Assembly: GCF_040151475.1 (NCBI RefSeq) | Contig: NZ_JBDKWG010000090.1 | Coordinates: 1-31,892, forward strand | Length of the DNA: 31,892 nucleotides | Direction: 5' to 3' | DNA from: CAXBNB01 sp040151475 | Lineage (GTDB): Bacteria > Bacteroidota > Bacteroidia > Cytophagales > Cyclobacteriaceae | Shown: piece by piece, positions 23,292 through 31,744 of the stretch | Position numbering within the stretch: the stretch's first letter is position 1 | Layout: each line of letters starts with the position of its first letter | Notes under the pieces: generated by a model | What the model was told of the DNA's origin: nothing | Databases searched by the model: none | Seen by the model: the letters and a program-made list of their open reading frames with translations, nothing else | Made by a program: the position numbers and the translations under genes

Positions 23292-23882
23292 CTAGTTTCT
23301 AATGAATTTCTTGATTTCCTTGTCGCCAATCCATACTTTTTCGTTGGTTTCAATACTTGCCAATTCCAGATTGACTTTGTAGTTATTGACTTTTTCTTTC
23401 CCATATTGATCCACTATAGATGTGATCACACCAAACATCATGAAATCTGCACCCAGTTCCTTGCCCCACTTAGCCTGAGTTTCTATAGAAGCAAATTCAC
23501 CTTGCTCTGCCCTCTCTTCACGGAGTTTTTCTCTAAACACAGAATTCTGAACTACACGCACCATCCCGGAATTAATAAATTCCCTTTCTATATCTTTGAT
23601 GAAAGTTTCGGACTCTATGTGCTCATTACTTTTGTTAGAAACCATACCTACGATGACCACTGGCTTACGATTTGTTGCTCTGTAAAAATCCTCTCTCCAC
23701 GGACGTCTCAATACATCATTGATCATTTCTTCTGCTACCATCTTTGAGTCAGTATCATTCCACCGGCCACTCAGGTCTATTTGTTGATCAGGACTCACCC
23801 TTGTTACCGTACGTTGTGTACATCCAATAGTCAGTACAACCAGTACTGCTGTCATTATTGAGTTGTTAATTAACCTAGTCAT
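23292..23882 (-). CDS. LpoB-like penicillin-binding-protein activator lipoprotein
   Basis: This 196-residue lipoprotein has signal and lipobox TIGC (Cys21). The mature part follows the LpoB/COG3417 pattern: DLSGRWNDTDSKMVAEEMI near the N-terminus, RKPVVIVGMVSNKSNEHIES, VVQNSVFREKLREER, GADFMMFGVITSI and a closing EKVWIGDKEIKKFI. In E. coli LpoB is an outer-membrane lipoprotein that activates PBP1b; activity on a Bacteroidota enzyme is inferred. It starts 10 bp after the TonB-dependent receptor stop and precedes its usual neighbour, a COG3014-type lipoprotein. Confidence 0.85.
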   Translation of the reverse strand: MTRLINNSIMTAVLVVLTIGCTQRTVTRVSPDQQIDLSGRWNDTDSKMVAEEMINDVLRRPWREDFYRATNRKPVVIVGMVSNKSNEHIESETFIKDIEREFINSGMVRVVQNSVFREKLREERAEQGEFASIETQAKWGKELGADFMMFGVITSIVDQYGKEKVNNYKVNLELASIETNEKVWIGDKEIKKFIRN

Positions 23883-23892
23883 TTTTGTTTGT

Positions 23893-26271
23893 TTAAAAAT
23901 TTACTCGAACCCTGAAATTCAAAAACCTTGCCGACAATGAATTCGGTATGGCAAACTGATTGTTTTCAACATCCTTTATCCATGTGTACGAAATTGTGTT
24001 GTCTGCCCCCAAAAGATTTAGAATTTCTACACCAAAACTTAACGTATTTGGAGATATTTTAGCTGAAGAATGAATATTTATACTTTTTGAGAAGCCAATA
24101 TCCACACGATAATATTCATCTCCCGGGAAAGCATTTCTTAAATCATCTCTTCCCGGAGGACCAAAGGGCAAGCCGCTACCAAACAACATATTTAGATTAA
24201 CCTTGGTAGAAGGGTCATTAGGGAAATGATCTTCGAAGAATATCCCCAAATTAATCCTCTGATCTGTCGGTCGCCTTATGTACCCTTTTCCGTCGTTGGG
24301 TATATCTTCTCTGGTATTCAATATTCCCAAACTAAACCATGATTGTGTTCCTTCTATGAACTCACCATTCACTCTGAAATCTATTCCCTGAGCAAAAGCC
24401 TTGGTATCATTATTTGCAAAATACCTTAACCTTACATTTTCAACGTCATAAGGATTTATGTTCTCCATTTTTTTATGATACGCCTCAGCAGTAAATTTAA
24501 ATGGTCTTCCCCATGCTGTAAAATAGTGATCCAACCCCGCAATAAAATGCATTGATGTTTGGGCTTTTACGTCCATATTTATATTTCCCTGTCTATCTCT
24601 TAATTCCCTGTAAAATGGCGGTTGCTGGTAAAAGCCAAAAGCAAATCGGTAGTTGGTGTTGCCGGAAGGGTTGTATAAATAATTCAACCTTGGACTCACT
24701 AGCAATTGTTCATTTATACTCCAGTAATTTAACCTGGTTCCAAATGAAAATGAATGAGCAGAGTCAGCAGAAACCGTCGTGTATTGAACATACGCTGAAA
24801 GCCTCTGTGAATTCAGATGAATTTCATTTTTCCTGTTTTCAGTAATTGACGAAAAATCAGCTGAATCTATAAAAGCGTACTCACTAAGGGCATCATCAAT
24901 TTTCTCCTGATCCCAGCGAACTCCAAATTCCAGCAAGTCATTATTGATATACACTTCATTTTTCTGTTCTACATTAACTATAGAGGCTTCCAAACTATTT
25001 CTCCCATAATTGTAATTGGTTCCTACTCCACGAATAACCACACATTCATCAAAATTATTGGACGAAGGATTATTGTTTAAATCACACAACCGGTATCCCC
25101 CTTCTATTTCAAAGTTTTCTCTTTCATTGGTTTTCACTACCGAAGAAATCAAATAAGACTTAAAATTATCAGAAAATACATGTGATAAATTGATACCAGT
25201 CTGGTAAGTATCGTATTTAAGTATTTCCCGTCCATCAAAAGCAACAGTCAGTCTATAGGATCTGTCAACTGTACCAAAATCTGTTTGTTTCTTTTCTGGA
25301 ATGGTCAAATAGCGGTTGTGAGCAGTTGACACCAATACTCCCAGATTGGTTCGGTTGTTTTTAAATTTCTTATTTACATACGCCTGAACATCAGTAAACT
25401 TTGGAAGGTACTGCCCCTTCGTCTCCAATGAACCCAATAAGTATTTGGTATTCTTGTGCCTGATTCCAACAATATATGACACGCCACGATCTTCATTATT
25501 TCCTTCATAATGGACACTTCCACCCAACAAACTTAAATTAACTGAACCCGTACTTTTATCCGGTTTTTTATAATCAATATTCAATACAGAAGAGAGTTTA
25601 TCTCCGTATTTTGCCTGCCATCCACCAGCCGAAAACTCTATATTGCTAACCAAATCGGGATTGATAAAACTAAGGCCCTCCTGTCGCCCTGCTCTGACCA
25701 AAAATGGACGATAAACCTGAATCCCGTTGACATAGACGAGATTTTCGTCAAAATTACCTCCACGCACTGAATAGGCAGATGAAAGCTCATTGTTGCTCAC
25801 TACTCCAGGTAATGTACTTAATATTTTATTAAACTCTCCGGTACCGGAAGGTAAGTTCTGGATGTTTTTAGCATCAATAGTCTCCATTCCCGAAACTCCC
25901 GTTTCTCGTTTTTTTTCATCCTTAACCTCCACTCCTTCCAGTACTGTAGTCCTGCTTTTCATCTGTACATCAAACCTCAGTACAGCATATTTTTTAAAAT
26001 TAATTTCCCTTATTTCTGAATGAAACTCAACATGACTGAATTCCATAGTGTAATGATTCTTTTTGAGTTTCAGGTTGAATTTTCCTTTGGAATCTGTAAG
26101 GACAATGGCATCAGACGGGATGACTTTTATGTGTACTCCTTCTATAGGATTGTTGAGCGAATCCAACACTACACCATAAACCTCTCCTCCCTGAGCATAA
26201 AGTTTAGACAGGTTAAAAATCAAAAAGAAAACCAAAAAATATTTTTTCTGAAAGTACTTTTTGTCTGTCAT
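23893..26271 (-). CDS. TonB-dependent receptor with carboxypeptidase-like N-domain
   Basis: This 792-residue outer-membrane receptor starts at the ATG at 26269-26271. The TTG extension to 26298 is rejected because the signal peptide (FLVFFLIFNLSKLYAQ) fits the ATG. After the signal come a CarboxypepD_reg-like domain (about 28-115), a plug (about 120-235, with ILSTLPGVVSNNELSSAYSV, RGGNFDENLVYVNGI and AGGWQAKYGDKLSSVLNIDY) and a beta-barrel ending in the aromatic RVRVNF. No SusD-like gene accompanies it, so it is not an obvious SusC polysaccharide importer. Its substrate is unknown. It lies 45 bp after the T9SS subtilase gene and 10 bp before the lpoB-like gene. Confidence 0.9.
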   Translation of the reverse strand: MTDKKYFQKKYFLVFFLIFNLSKLYAQGGEVYGVVLDSLNNPIEGVHIKVIPSDAIVLTDSKGKFNLKLKKNHYTMEFSHVEFHSEIREINFKKYAVLRFDVQMKSRTTVLEGVEVKDEKKRETGVSGMETIDAKNIQNLPSGTGEFNKILSTLPGVVSNNELSSAYSVRGGNFDENLVYVNGIQVYRPFLVRAGRQEGLSFINPDLVSNIEFSAGGWQAKYGDKLSSVLNIDYKKPDKSTGSVNLSLLGGSVHYEGNNEDRGVSYIVGIRHKNTKYLLGSLETKGQYLPKFTDVQAYVNKKFKNNRTNLGVLVSTAHNRYLTIPEKKQTDFGTVDRSYRLTVAFDGREILKYDTYQTGINLSHVFSDNFKSYLISSVVKTNERENFEIEGGYRLCDLNNNPSSNNFDECVVIRGVGTNYNYGRNSLEASIVNVEQKNEVYINNDLLEFGVRWDQEKIDDALSEYAFIDSADFSSITENRKNEIHLNSQRLSAYVQYTTVSADSAHSFSFGTRLNYWSINEQLLVSPRLNYLYNPSGNTNYRFAFGFYQQPPFYRELRDRQGNINMDVKAQTSMHFIAGLDHYFTAWGRPFKFTAEAYHKKMENINPYDVENVRLRYFANNDTKAFAQGIDFRVNGEFIEGTQSWFSLGILNTREDIPNDGKGYIRRPTDQRINLGIFFEDHFPNDPSTKVNLNMLFGSGLPFGPPGRDDLRNAFPGDEYYRVDIGFSKSINIHSSAKISPNTLSFGVEILNLLGADNTISYTWIKDVENNQFAIPNSLSARFLNFRVRVNF

Positions 26272-26316
26272 AAACAGGATAAGACTTGGTGTCAACAAAG
26301 AGATAACTTTAGGAGT

Positions 26317-27957
26317 TTAAAATTTCAGCAATTTAATCCCTTTGTAATTATCAGGGCTAATGATGGATAAGATATATATCCCTTTTGTAAGTCCTGTCAA
26401 ATCCAATTCGATTTCATTATCTGAATGCAATATTTGCTTTTGGTCTGAAACGACCATATTTCCATTGCTATTGTATATTTCGAATGCCAAACTTTTCCCA
26501 AATTGACCGATATCAAATTTAACTTTGAGCTTATTTCCGGTAATCGGATTTGGATAAACATGCACATCCTTTGACATTTCATTATCCAGCCCAAGTATAT
26601 TTCCAACAGCTACATTGTAGTTGGGAATGCCATAACCAAGAGAATTGTCAGGATTATTTGCCTGACTGGATGAGGTCATAATCAACTGTTTCAACTCAAT
26701 ATTTGTCAACTCAGGCTTGGCTTGCCAAAGACTTGCTGCAAATCCTGCCACCAACGGACAGGCAAAACTTGTCCCATTGCTTGAAACAATATTTCCCTGA
26801 GAATTGACTACTACTGTACCAGTGGCCATTGCTGCCACATCAGGTTTGATCCTATTGTCTGCTGTTGGTCCGAATGAACTGAAATCAGATCTCACTTTGG
26901 AAGAAGTCACCCCTCCAACTGCTAAAACACTTTCACCATCAGCAGGAAAAGTAATCAGATTCCACGAATCACCACCGGAATTGCCAGCAGAATTCACCAC
27001 CAAAACACCTCTATCGGACACCATTTCAGCACCCTTTGTGACTATAGCTGTTTTACCATCCAACTGTGCTGTAGTATAATCCATAGAACTATCCTCAAAC
27101 GTGTTATAACCCAAAGAGGAAGATATAATATCAACTCCTGAGCTATCAGCTTTCTCTGCCGCTATCACCCAATTAAATTCCTCTATTCGAAATTCATCTT
27201 CATATACCGCATCATCCCCTGTAATATACAAACTGATTTCAGCATCATAGGCTGTCCCTACAATTTGTGAATTGTATTTACCACTAATACAACTTAGCAC
27301 TTTTGTGCCATGGTCATCATATATGAAAACATCTTTCCCACCGGACACAAAATCTTCCATGTCTTTAATTTTATTGTTTTCAAATAGATTTTGAAATACA
27401 GATGATTCATTTGCTCCGGCAAACCCCCCATCAAAAACAGCAATCCAAAGCCCTTCGCCCGTATATCCATCCTGATGCATATAATCTACCGCCAGCATAC
27501 TTAATTGTCTATCAGTAGTTTTTGTATCAGACACAGGAGGATTAGAAGTGTAGCTTGTATTTTTCTCACTTGGCACTTCCGTATATTCAACTCCCGGAGC
27601 TACGTATTCAACAGACGTAACGAATGACTTTCCCAACAACAAGTCTTTGACAGTAACATCAACCTGAATAATAGCAGCATTGAACCATCGGGAAGTGTAA
27701 TATGGGTTGGCATTATATTTTACAAGGGAATCGATATAATTTCGATTGACAGGAAAATCTTGTTCAGTAATTTCAAACCCAACTTTGACTCTCCTGTCTA
27801 TTGCCTTTTGAGATAGGAACTCCAAAGGTTGATCAATACGATAATTAGTGTCTTCTTTATCAGGAAAGTAAACAACATAGCGATTGACTTGCGCTTGAAC
27901 ATTTGCAGCAATTAGAAATAAAATAATAGTCACTATGAATTTGTCATTCCTGACCAT
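26317..27957 (-). CDS. Subtilisin-like serine protease with T9SS sorting domain
   Basis: This 546-residue secreted S8 peptidase has a signal peptide (about 1-22, NVQAQ) and a propeptide-like region to about 150. The catalytic triad is Asp176 (AVFDGGF), His216 (DDHGTKV) and Ser397 (SSNGTSFACPLVAG), with oxyanion Asn326 in NSAGNSGG. From about 470, VYPNPITGNKLKV through GIYILSI to IKLLKF is a type A T9SS C-terminal domain, so export is by the type IX system with cleavage or attachment at the surface. The first codons overlap the upstream lipoprotein gene by 14 bp. A role in protein digestion or processing is expected; the target is unknown. Confidence 0.95.
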   Translation of the reverse strand: MVRNDKFIVTIILFLIAANVQAQVNRYVVYFPDKEDTNYRIDQPLEFLSQKAIDRRVKVGFEITEQDFPVNRNYIDSLVKYNANPYYTSRWFNAAIIQVDVTVKDLLLGKSFVTSVEYVAPGVEYTEVPSEKNTSYTSNPPVSDTKTTDRQLSMLAVDYMHQDGYTGEGLWIAVFDGGFAGANESSVFQNLFENNKIKDMEDFVSGGKDVFIYDDHGTKVLSCISGKYNSQIVGTAYDAEISLYITGDDAVYEDEFRIEEFNWVIAAEKADSSGVDIISSSLGYNTFEDSSMDYTTAQLDGKTAIVTKGAEMVSDRGVLVVNSAGNSGGDSWNLITFPADGESVLAVGGVTSSKVRSDFSSFGPTADNRIKPDVAAMATGTVVVNSQGNIVSSNGTSFACPLVAGFAASLWQAKPELTNIELKQLIMTSSSQANNPDNSLGYGIPNYNVAVGNILGLDNEMSKDVHVYPNPITGNKLKVKFDIGQFGKSLAFEIYNSNGNMVVSDQKQILHSDNEIELDLTGLTKGIYILSIISPDNYKGIKLLKF

Positions 27958-28645
27958 AGGACGTCAAAGTTTGCTGAATAAACCTTCCTGATACAATAGT
28001 CTTCTGACTCGGACAATCAACGGTACAATACATCAAAGACATGCCATATTTCTCTACCAACCCCACATCTTTAGCATATATTTCATGGCGTTCGTCTCTG
28101 TTCACAATATTCTCTTCTACTTCACTTTGAACTACTTTTACCAAATCACTGAATTCCTGATCGGAAAATGTCATCTTTTCCAGATTCAGGTCATAGAAAT
28201 ACTGCTTTTCAGCCAAACTATTGAGCACATTTCCATCCCATCTTAGGTCATTCTTTACCGGAAAAACCATTTTGACCAACGAAATATTGTTCTCAACAGA
28301 GACAGCAATTGAATTTGTTTTTCTGGCAGACCAAACAGAATCCAGCTTCCATGTTTCCTGAGCTGTATTTCGTTTTTCCCTATGAATGGTGTAAGTGAGA
28401 TCTCCTTCTGCGTTTTCAAAAGAACTCACAACGGATTCTTTCAATTCATATTTAAGGGTATCAAAACTTGAGATAGAATACAATATCTCATCTACTTCAT
28501 AAATTCTATATTGGCCTGTTTCCAACGGGAAATACTCAAGCCCCAACCGATTGTTGTCCGGTGAAATAGTCGTTTCACTACATGAAACTACCAATGCAGC
28601 TATTAACCCAAACAAGAAAATATGAAGAATGCCTTTATTTTGCAT
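27944..28645 (-). CDS. Lipoprotein of unknown function
   Basis: This 233-residue protein has a lipoprotein signal (lipobox VVSC, Cys22). The mature part is beta-rich, beginning YFPLETGQYRIYEVDEI, a phrase seen in many Bacteroidota surface lipoproteins, and later has YDLNLEKMTF and EIYAKDVGLVEKYG. Two cysteines sit close together near the end (YCTVDCP). I recognise no catalytic motif. It overlaps mnmA by 11 bp upstream and the subtilase gene by 14 bp downstream, so it is translationally coupled to both. Confidence 0.8.
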   Translation of the reverse strand: MQNKGILHIFLFGLIAALVVSCSETTISPDNNRLGLEYFPLETGQYRIYEVDEILYSISSFDTLKYELKESVVSSFENAEGDLTYTIHREKRNTAQETWKLDSVWSARKTNSIAVSVENNISLVKMVFPVKNDLRWDGNVLNSLAEKQYFYDLNLEKMTFSDQEFSDLVKVVQSEVEENIVNRDERHEIYAKDVGLVEKYGMSLMYCTVDCPSQKTIVSGRFIQQTLTSYGQE

Positions 28646-29750
28646 TTGCTAATTGGTGAAAACTTGATTTTATCCAACCACCACCGATCACATCATTGCC
28701 ATCGTAAAAAACAGCAGCCTGACCTGGAGCTATGGCAGAAACACCCTTACCAAAAAATACCTTTATTGTATCACCAACCTGTTCTATAACGGCAGGAGAA
28801 CCTGCATCATTGTAGCGCACTTTGGTCACAGTATCTATTCTACCATCTACGGTGCTAAATTTACTCAAATTTAGTTGATCGACATACATCCCGTCTCTGG
28901 CCAATTCATCGAACGTTCCCAATACAACCTGATTTTTCTCTTTGTTTATTTCTATAACATAAGCAGGGAAACCCAGAGCAATACCCAACCCCTTTCTTTG
29001 ACCTACAGTGTAAAATGGATAACCTTCATGTTTTCCAACCACAGTGCCATCTTCTAACACAAACTCTCCACCTTTTACCTTTTCCTCCAAACCATCGACC
29101 CTTCTTTTCAGGAAACCACGATAGTCATTATCAGGCACGAAGCATATCTCATAGGATTCGGATTTGTTCACCAAGGCAGTAAATCCCCTGTCGATTGCCA
29201 TTTGACGTATTTCGGTTTTATGTAAGTTACCAAGAGGAAACATCGTTCGACTCAAACTTTCCTGAGAAATCCCCCAAAGTGCATATGACTGATCTTTGTT
29301 TTCATCTTTGCCTTTTGAAATTACAAAACGACCATTTTCTTCCCTGATATTGGCATAGTGTCCTGTTGCGATGAAATCACAACCGAGTTTATCCGCTCTT
29401 CTGAGCAATGCATCCCATTTGATATGGGTGTTGCACAACACACAAGGATTAGGTGTTCTACCATCAAGGTATTCGTTCGTGAAATGATTGATTACATAAT
29501 CGCCAAATTCTTCCCTGATGTCCAATATGTAATGGGGAAAACCGAGGTTTACAGCTATATCTCTGGCGTCATTGATAGAATCCAAACTGCAGCAGCCTGT
29601 TTCTTTTTTACTTCCACCTGAGGAATTGTAATCCCAGGTTTTCATTGTCATTCCTATTACTTCATAGCCTTGCTCATGAAGCATAACAGCTGCAACCGAA
29701 CTGTCTATTCCTCCGCTCATAGCAACGAGGACTCTTCCTTTTGTACTCAT
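28635..29750 (-). CDS. mnmA: tRNA-specific 2-thiouridylase MnmA
   Basis: This 371-residue cytoplasmic enzyme inserts sulfur at U34 of tRNAs for Lys, Glu and Gln (s2U). It has the PP-loop ATP motif AMSGGIDSSVAA (10-21), the two catalytic cysteines Cys103 (NPCVLC) and Cys203 (YEICFVPD), KDQSYALWG, FPLGNLHKTEIR and the C-terminal GQRKGLGIA and APGQAAVFYDG. Length is normal. Sulfur delivery proteins (Tus or IscS type) are not in the window. Although first in a tight run with a lipoprotein and a secreted protease, its housekeeping role is clear. A -7 box lies upstream at 29796-29803. Confidence 0.97.
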   Translation of the reverse strand: MSTKGRVLVAMSGGIDSSVAAVMLHEQGYEVIGMTMKTWDYNSSGGSKKETGCCSLDSINDARDIAVNLGFPHYILDIREEFGDYVINHFTNEYLDGRTPNPCVLCNTHIKWDALLRRADKLGCDFIATGHYANIREENGRFVISKGKDENKDQSYALWGISQESLSRTMFPLGNLHKTEIRQMAIDRGFTALVNKSESYEICFVPDNDYRGFLKRRVDGLEEKVKGGEFVLEDGTVVGKHEGYPFYTVGQRKGLGIALGFPAYVIEINKEKNQVVLGTFDELARDGMYVDQLNLSKFSTVDGRIDTVTKVRYNDAGSPAVIEQVGDTIKVFFGKGVSAIAPGQAAVFYDGNDVIGGGWIKSSFHQLANAK

Positions 29751-29795
29751 ACTTAATTGCCAGGTTCAAAGCCTGGTTTTAGTTTGTTTAGGGCG

Positions 29796-29803
29796 CAAAG
29801 TTA
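29796..29803 (-). promoter_or_regulatory. -7 box upstream of mnmA
   Basis: The minus strand reads TAACTTTG, matching TAnnTTTG, 45 bp before the mnmA ATG. A short CCAGG/CCTGG hairpin (29760-29775) would then lie in the mRNA leader. No -33 TTG at proper spacing is seen. Confidence 0.4.
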
Positions 29804-29880
29804 AACCAAGATTAATGAAGAGTATTTCATAGCTCAACAAATAATGTCTTTTAGAAAAATTAATTCTTTAACATATCTAA

Positions 29881-29915
29881 AAAAACCTCCAAGAATTTAA
29901 AATTCCTGGAGGTTT
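29881..29915 (-). terminator. Rho-independent terminator of the thioredoxin operon
   Basis: AAACCTCCAAGAATTT (29883-29898) and AAATTCCTGGAGGTTT (29900-29915) pair over 16 positions with one mismatch, and a run of seven T follows on the minus strand. It begins 27 bases after the stop of the small acidic protein gene. It also insulates mnmA from that operon. Confidence 0.85.
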
Positions 29916-29941
29916 AACACTACTTCGATAGTAACTGAAGT

Positions 29942-30184
29942 CTAGTTGATAGACTCCCTCACTTTTGCGGTATATTCCCTCATGGCTTTTCCAAAGGGAA
30001 TTTGATCCTTTTCCATTTTTTCTATAATCCAAATAGCAGCCATCACATGAGTCAATTGCTCTCCGTCATCCTCTCCCTCTATTTCGATAGTTGGAGCCTG
30101 CTCATCCAGAATAGCTGCCTCAGCCTCCTCCAAAGCTTCTACAGAATGTATCTCAACAAGTTTTTTTATTACCGGCACCTGCAT
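29942..30184 (-). CDS. Small acidic conserved protein (possibly DUF6952)
   Basis: This 80-residue soluble protein has no signal peptide. It has an N-terminal VPVIKKLVEIHSVEALEEAE helix, then an acidic strand TIEIEGEDDGEQLTHVM and a C-terminal helix rich in Lys and Glu. I recall this pattern in Bacteroidota small proteins next to thioredoxins (DUF6952), but I am not certain. It starts one base after the thioredoxin stop, so the pair is one operon, and it is followed by a strong terminator. The function is unknown. Confidence 0.75.
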   Translation of the reverse strand: MQVPVIKKLVEIHSVEALEEAEAAILDEQAPTIEIEGEDDGEQLTHVMAAIWIIEKMEKDQIPFGKAMREYTAKVRESIN

Positions 30185-30185
30185 A

Positions 30186-30503
30186 TCAGTTCAGTTTATT
30201 CATCAATTCTACAACTGCCTCTTCTTTGCTTGAAGCCACGGCATCCACCAAAACACCAGATTTGAATACAGCAAAAAATGGCAAATTGGTCACTCCTGCT
30301 ACTTTTCTTGCCACCTCATTTTTTTCTGCGTTCACATTCAAAAAAGTAACCCCTTGAAATCTATCATCACCAGAAAGCCTTTTATATTTAGGATTGAAAA
30401 GACGACATGATCCACACCAGTCTGCATAATATTTTACTATCACTTTTGAGTGGTTCTCCAATTCCTGTGAAAAGTTTTCATCCGTTGCTTCTATTACTGC
30501 CAT
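30186..30503 (-). CDS. Thioredoxin-family protein
   Basis: This 105-residue cytoplasmic thioredoxin-fold protein has active site WCGSC (Cys30, Cys33) in YYADWCGSCRLFNP and the cis-proline Pro75 in TNLPFFAVF. Canonical thioredoxin has WCGPC; the Ser in the middle shifts redox properties in known variants. Length is normal. It is cotranscribed with the small acidic protein (one-base gap) and divergent from the TrpF-like gene. It probably acts as a general disulfide reductase or in oxidative-stress defence. Confidence 0.9.
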   Translation of the reverse strand: MAVIEATDENFSQELENHSKVIVKYYADWCGSCRLFNPKYKRLSGDDRFQGVTFLNVNAEKNEVARKVAGVTNLPFFAVFKSGVLVDAVASSKEEAVVELMNKLN

Positions 30504-30608
30504 ATCTATGAATTATTGATTTTATTTGCCCTGCAATTTAAGATCAAATTCATCTCATTGCTTCCTGTCTGAATAAAAAAAATTGATCTATAAATCAGAA
30601 TTATTGAT

Positions 30609-31226
30609 ATGACGTTGAAAACATTTGTGAAAGTAGGAAATATAACTAATCTGAGTGATGCCAGATACTGTGCTGGTATGGGTGTTGATCTGTTGGGATT
30701 TCCTTTAGATGAAAAATCGACAGAATATATTGACACTGAATCATACAAGGAAATCGTCGGTTGGATCTCAGGGCCTCAATTCGTTGGTGAATTTGAATCC
30801 AATGATGCTTCGGTGATTATGTCCTTGCAACAAGAGTTGAAATTTGAATACATAGAGGTAAACAATGTCGAATTGGCTAATGCCCTCTCCCTTACCAGCA
30901 ATGTCATTTATAAAATTGACTTAGAGTCATTTCAAAGTGAAGGCTCACTGAAAAACCATTTTACTTTGATAAATGACAGTATAAAATATATTTTATTAGA
31001 ATCCGAAACCAAAGTAAGTTCAGCAGCACAGAAGGCTATTGATGAACTAGCTTCAATTTACCCTGTCTTAAAGGCATATGAACTAAATGCATCAACCATT
31101 TTAAGCGACATTGCTACTGTGAACATAAAAGGAATTGCACTTAAAGGTAGTAAGGAAGTAAAACCAGGATTTAAAGATTATGATGAATTGGCTGACATAT
31201 TAGAAGCATTAGAAGATGACAATTGA
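30609..31226 (+). CDS. TrpF-like TIM-barrel protein without catalytic residues
   Basis: This 205-residue protein resembles phosphoribosylanthranilate isomerase: KVGNITNLSDARYCAGMGVD (8-27) aligns with the TrpF start KICGITNLEDA, and GSKEVKPGFKDYDELADIL (180-198) with its phosphate-binding end. The general-base Cys of KxCG is Gly10, and the general-acid Asp of the LLD segment is Glu131 (YILLES). It is unlikely to isomerise phosphoribosylanthranilate. No trp gene is nearby. It overlaps the following HEAT-like gene by one base (TGATG), so the two are translationally coupled. The function is unknown. Confidence 0.8.
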   Translation: MTLKTFVKVGNITNLSDARYCAGMGVDLLGFPLDEKSTEYIDTESYKEIVGWISGPQFVGEFESNDASVIMSLQQELKFEYIEVNNVELANALSLTSNVIYKIDLESFQSEGSLKNHFTLINDSIKYILLESETKVSSAAQKAIDELASIYPVLKAYELNASTILSDIATVNIKGIALKGSKEVKPGFKDYDELADILEALEDDN

Positions 31227-31744
31227 TGAATATCCAAGAACAATTACTGGTTGAGCACAGTAAAGCCAATGCCCTTTATATTGCTAAATACATTGGCAAT
31301 GACCAAGGCAAATTCACTGAATTAGTTGACCTTTTTTTAGGTGATGACTATCGTATTACTCAGCGTGCAGGACATGCATTGAGTACTGCATTCGATGCTT
31401 ACCCTGAATTAATAGAGCCTCACATTGACAAAATAATCACCAACCTCCAAAATGACGTCAATGATGCCGTAAAACGAAATACACTAAGAGTTCTACAAAA
31501 TAAAACCATTCCAGAAGCACAAGAAGGTTTTCTTGCCACCAAATGTTTTGATTACCTCCTATCCAGCAAAGAGCCTGTAGCCATTAAGGTATTTGCCATG
31601 ACTGTACTTGCTAATCTTTGCGTAAAATACCCTGACTTAAAAAACGAACTCAAAACCATAGTAGAAGATTTGATGCAAAGTGGTACTCCAGGAATTATTT
31701 CCAGAGGAACAAGCGTATTGAAAAAACTGGATAGTTTAAGATAA
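31226..31744 (+). CDS. HEAT-like helical repeat protein
   Basis: This 172-residue, all-helical protein has HEAT/ARM-like units: ITQRAGHALSTAFDAYPELI, VKRNTLRVLQNKTIPEAQEG, AIKVFAMTVLANLCVKYPDL and a closing IISRGTSVLKKLDSL. Such repeats bind other proteins. There is no signal peptide. The ATG at 31226-31228 overlaps the stop of the TrpF-like gene; a TTG three bases upstream is less likely. It may work with that protein (inference). The product name is not recognised. Confidence 0.8.
   Translation: MNIQEQLLVEHSKANALYIAKYIGNDQGKFTELVDLFLGDDYRITQRAGHALSTAFDAYPELIEPHIDKIITNLQNDVNDAVKRNTLRVLQNKTIPEAQEGFLATKCFDYLLSSKEPVAIKVFAMTVLANLCVKYPDLKNELKTIVEDLMQSGTPGIISRGTSVLKKLDSLR

Noticed and set aside
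23259..23747. 162-codon plus-strand frame
   Set aside because: It lies opposite the lpoB-like gene, which has a lipobox and family motifs. The plus-strand product is Phe/Cys/His-rich with no domain.
26272..26298. TTG-started extension of the TonB-dependent receptor
   Set aside because: The ATG at 26271 gives a normal signal peptide; the extension adds nine residues ahead of it.
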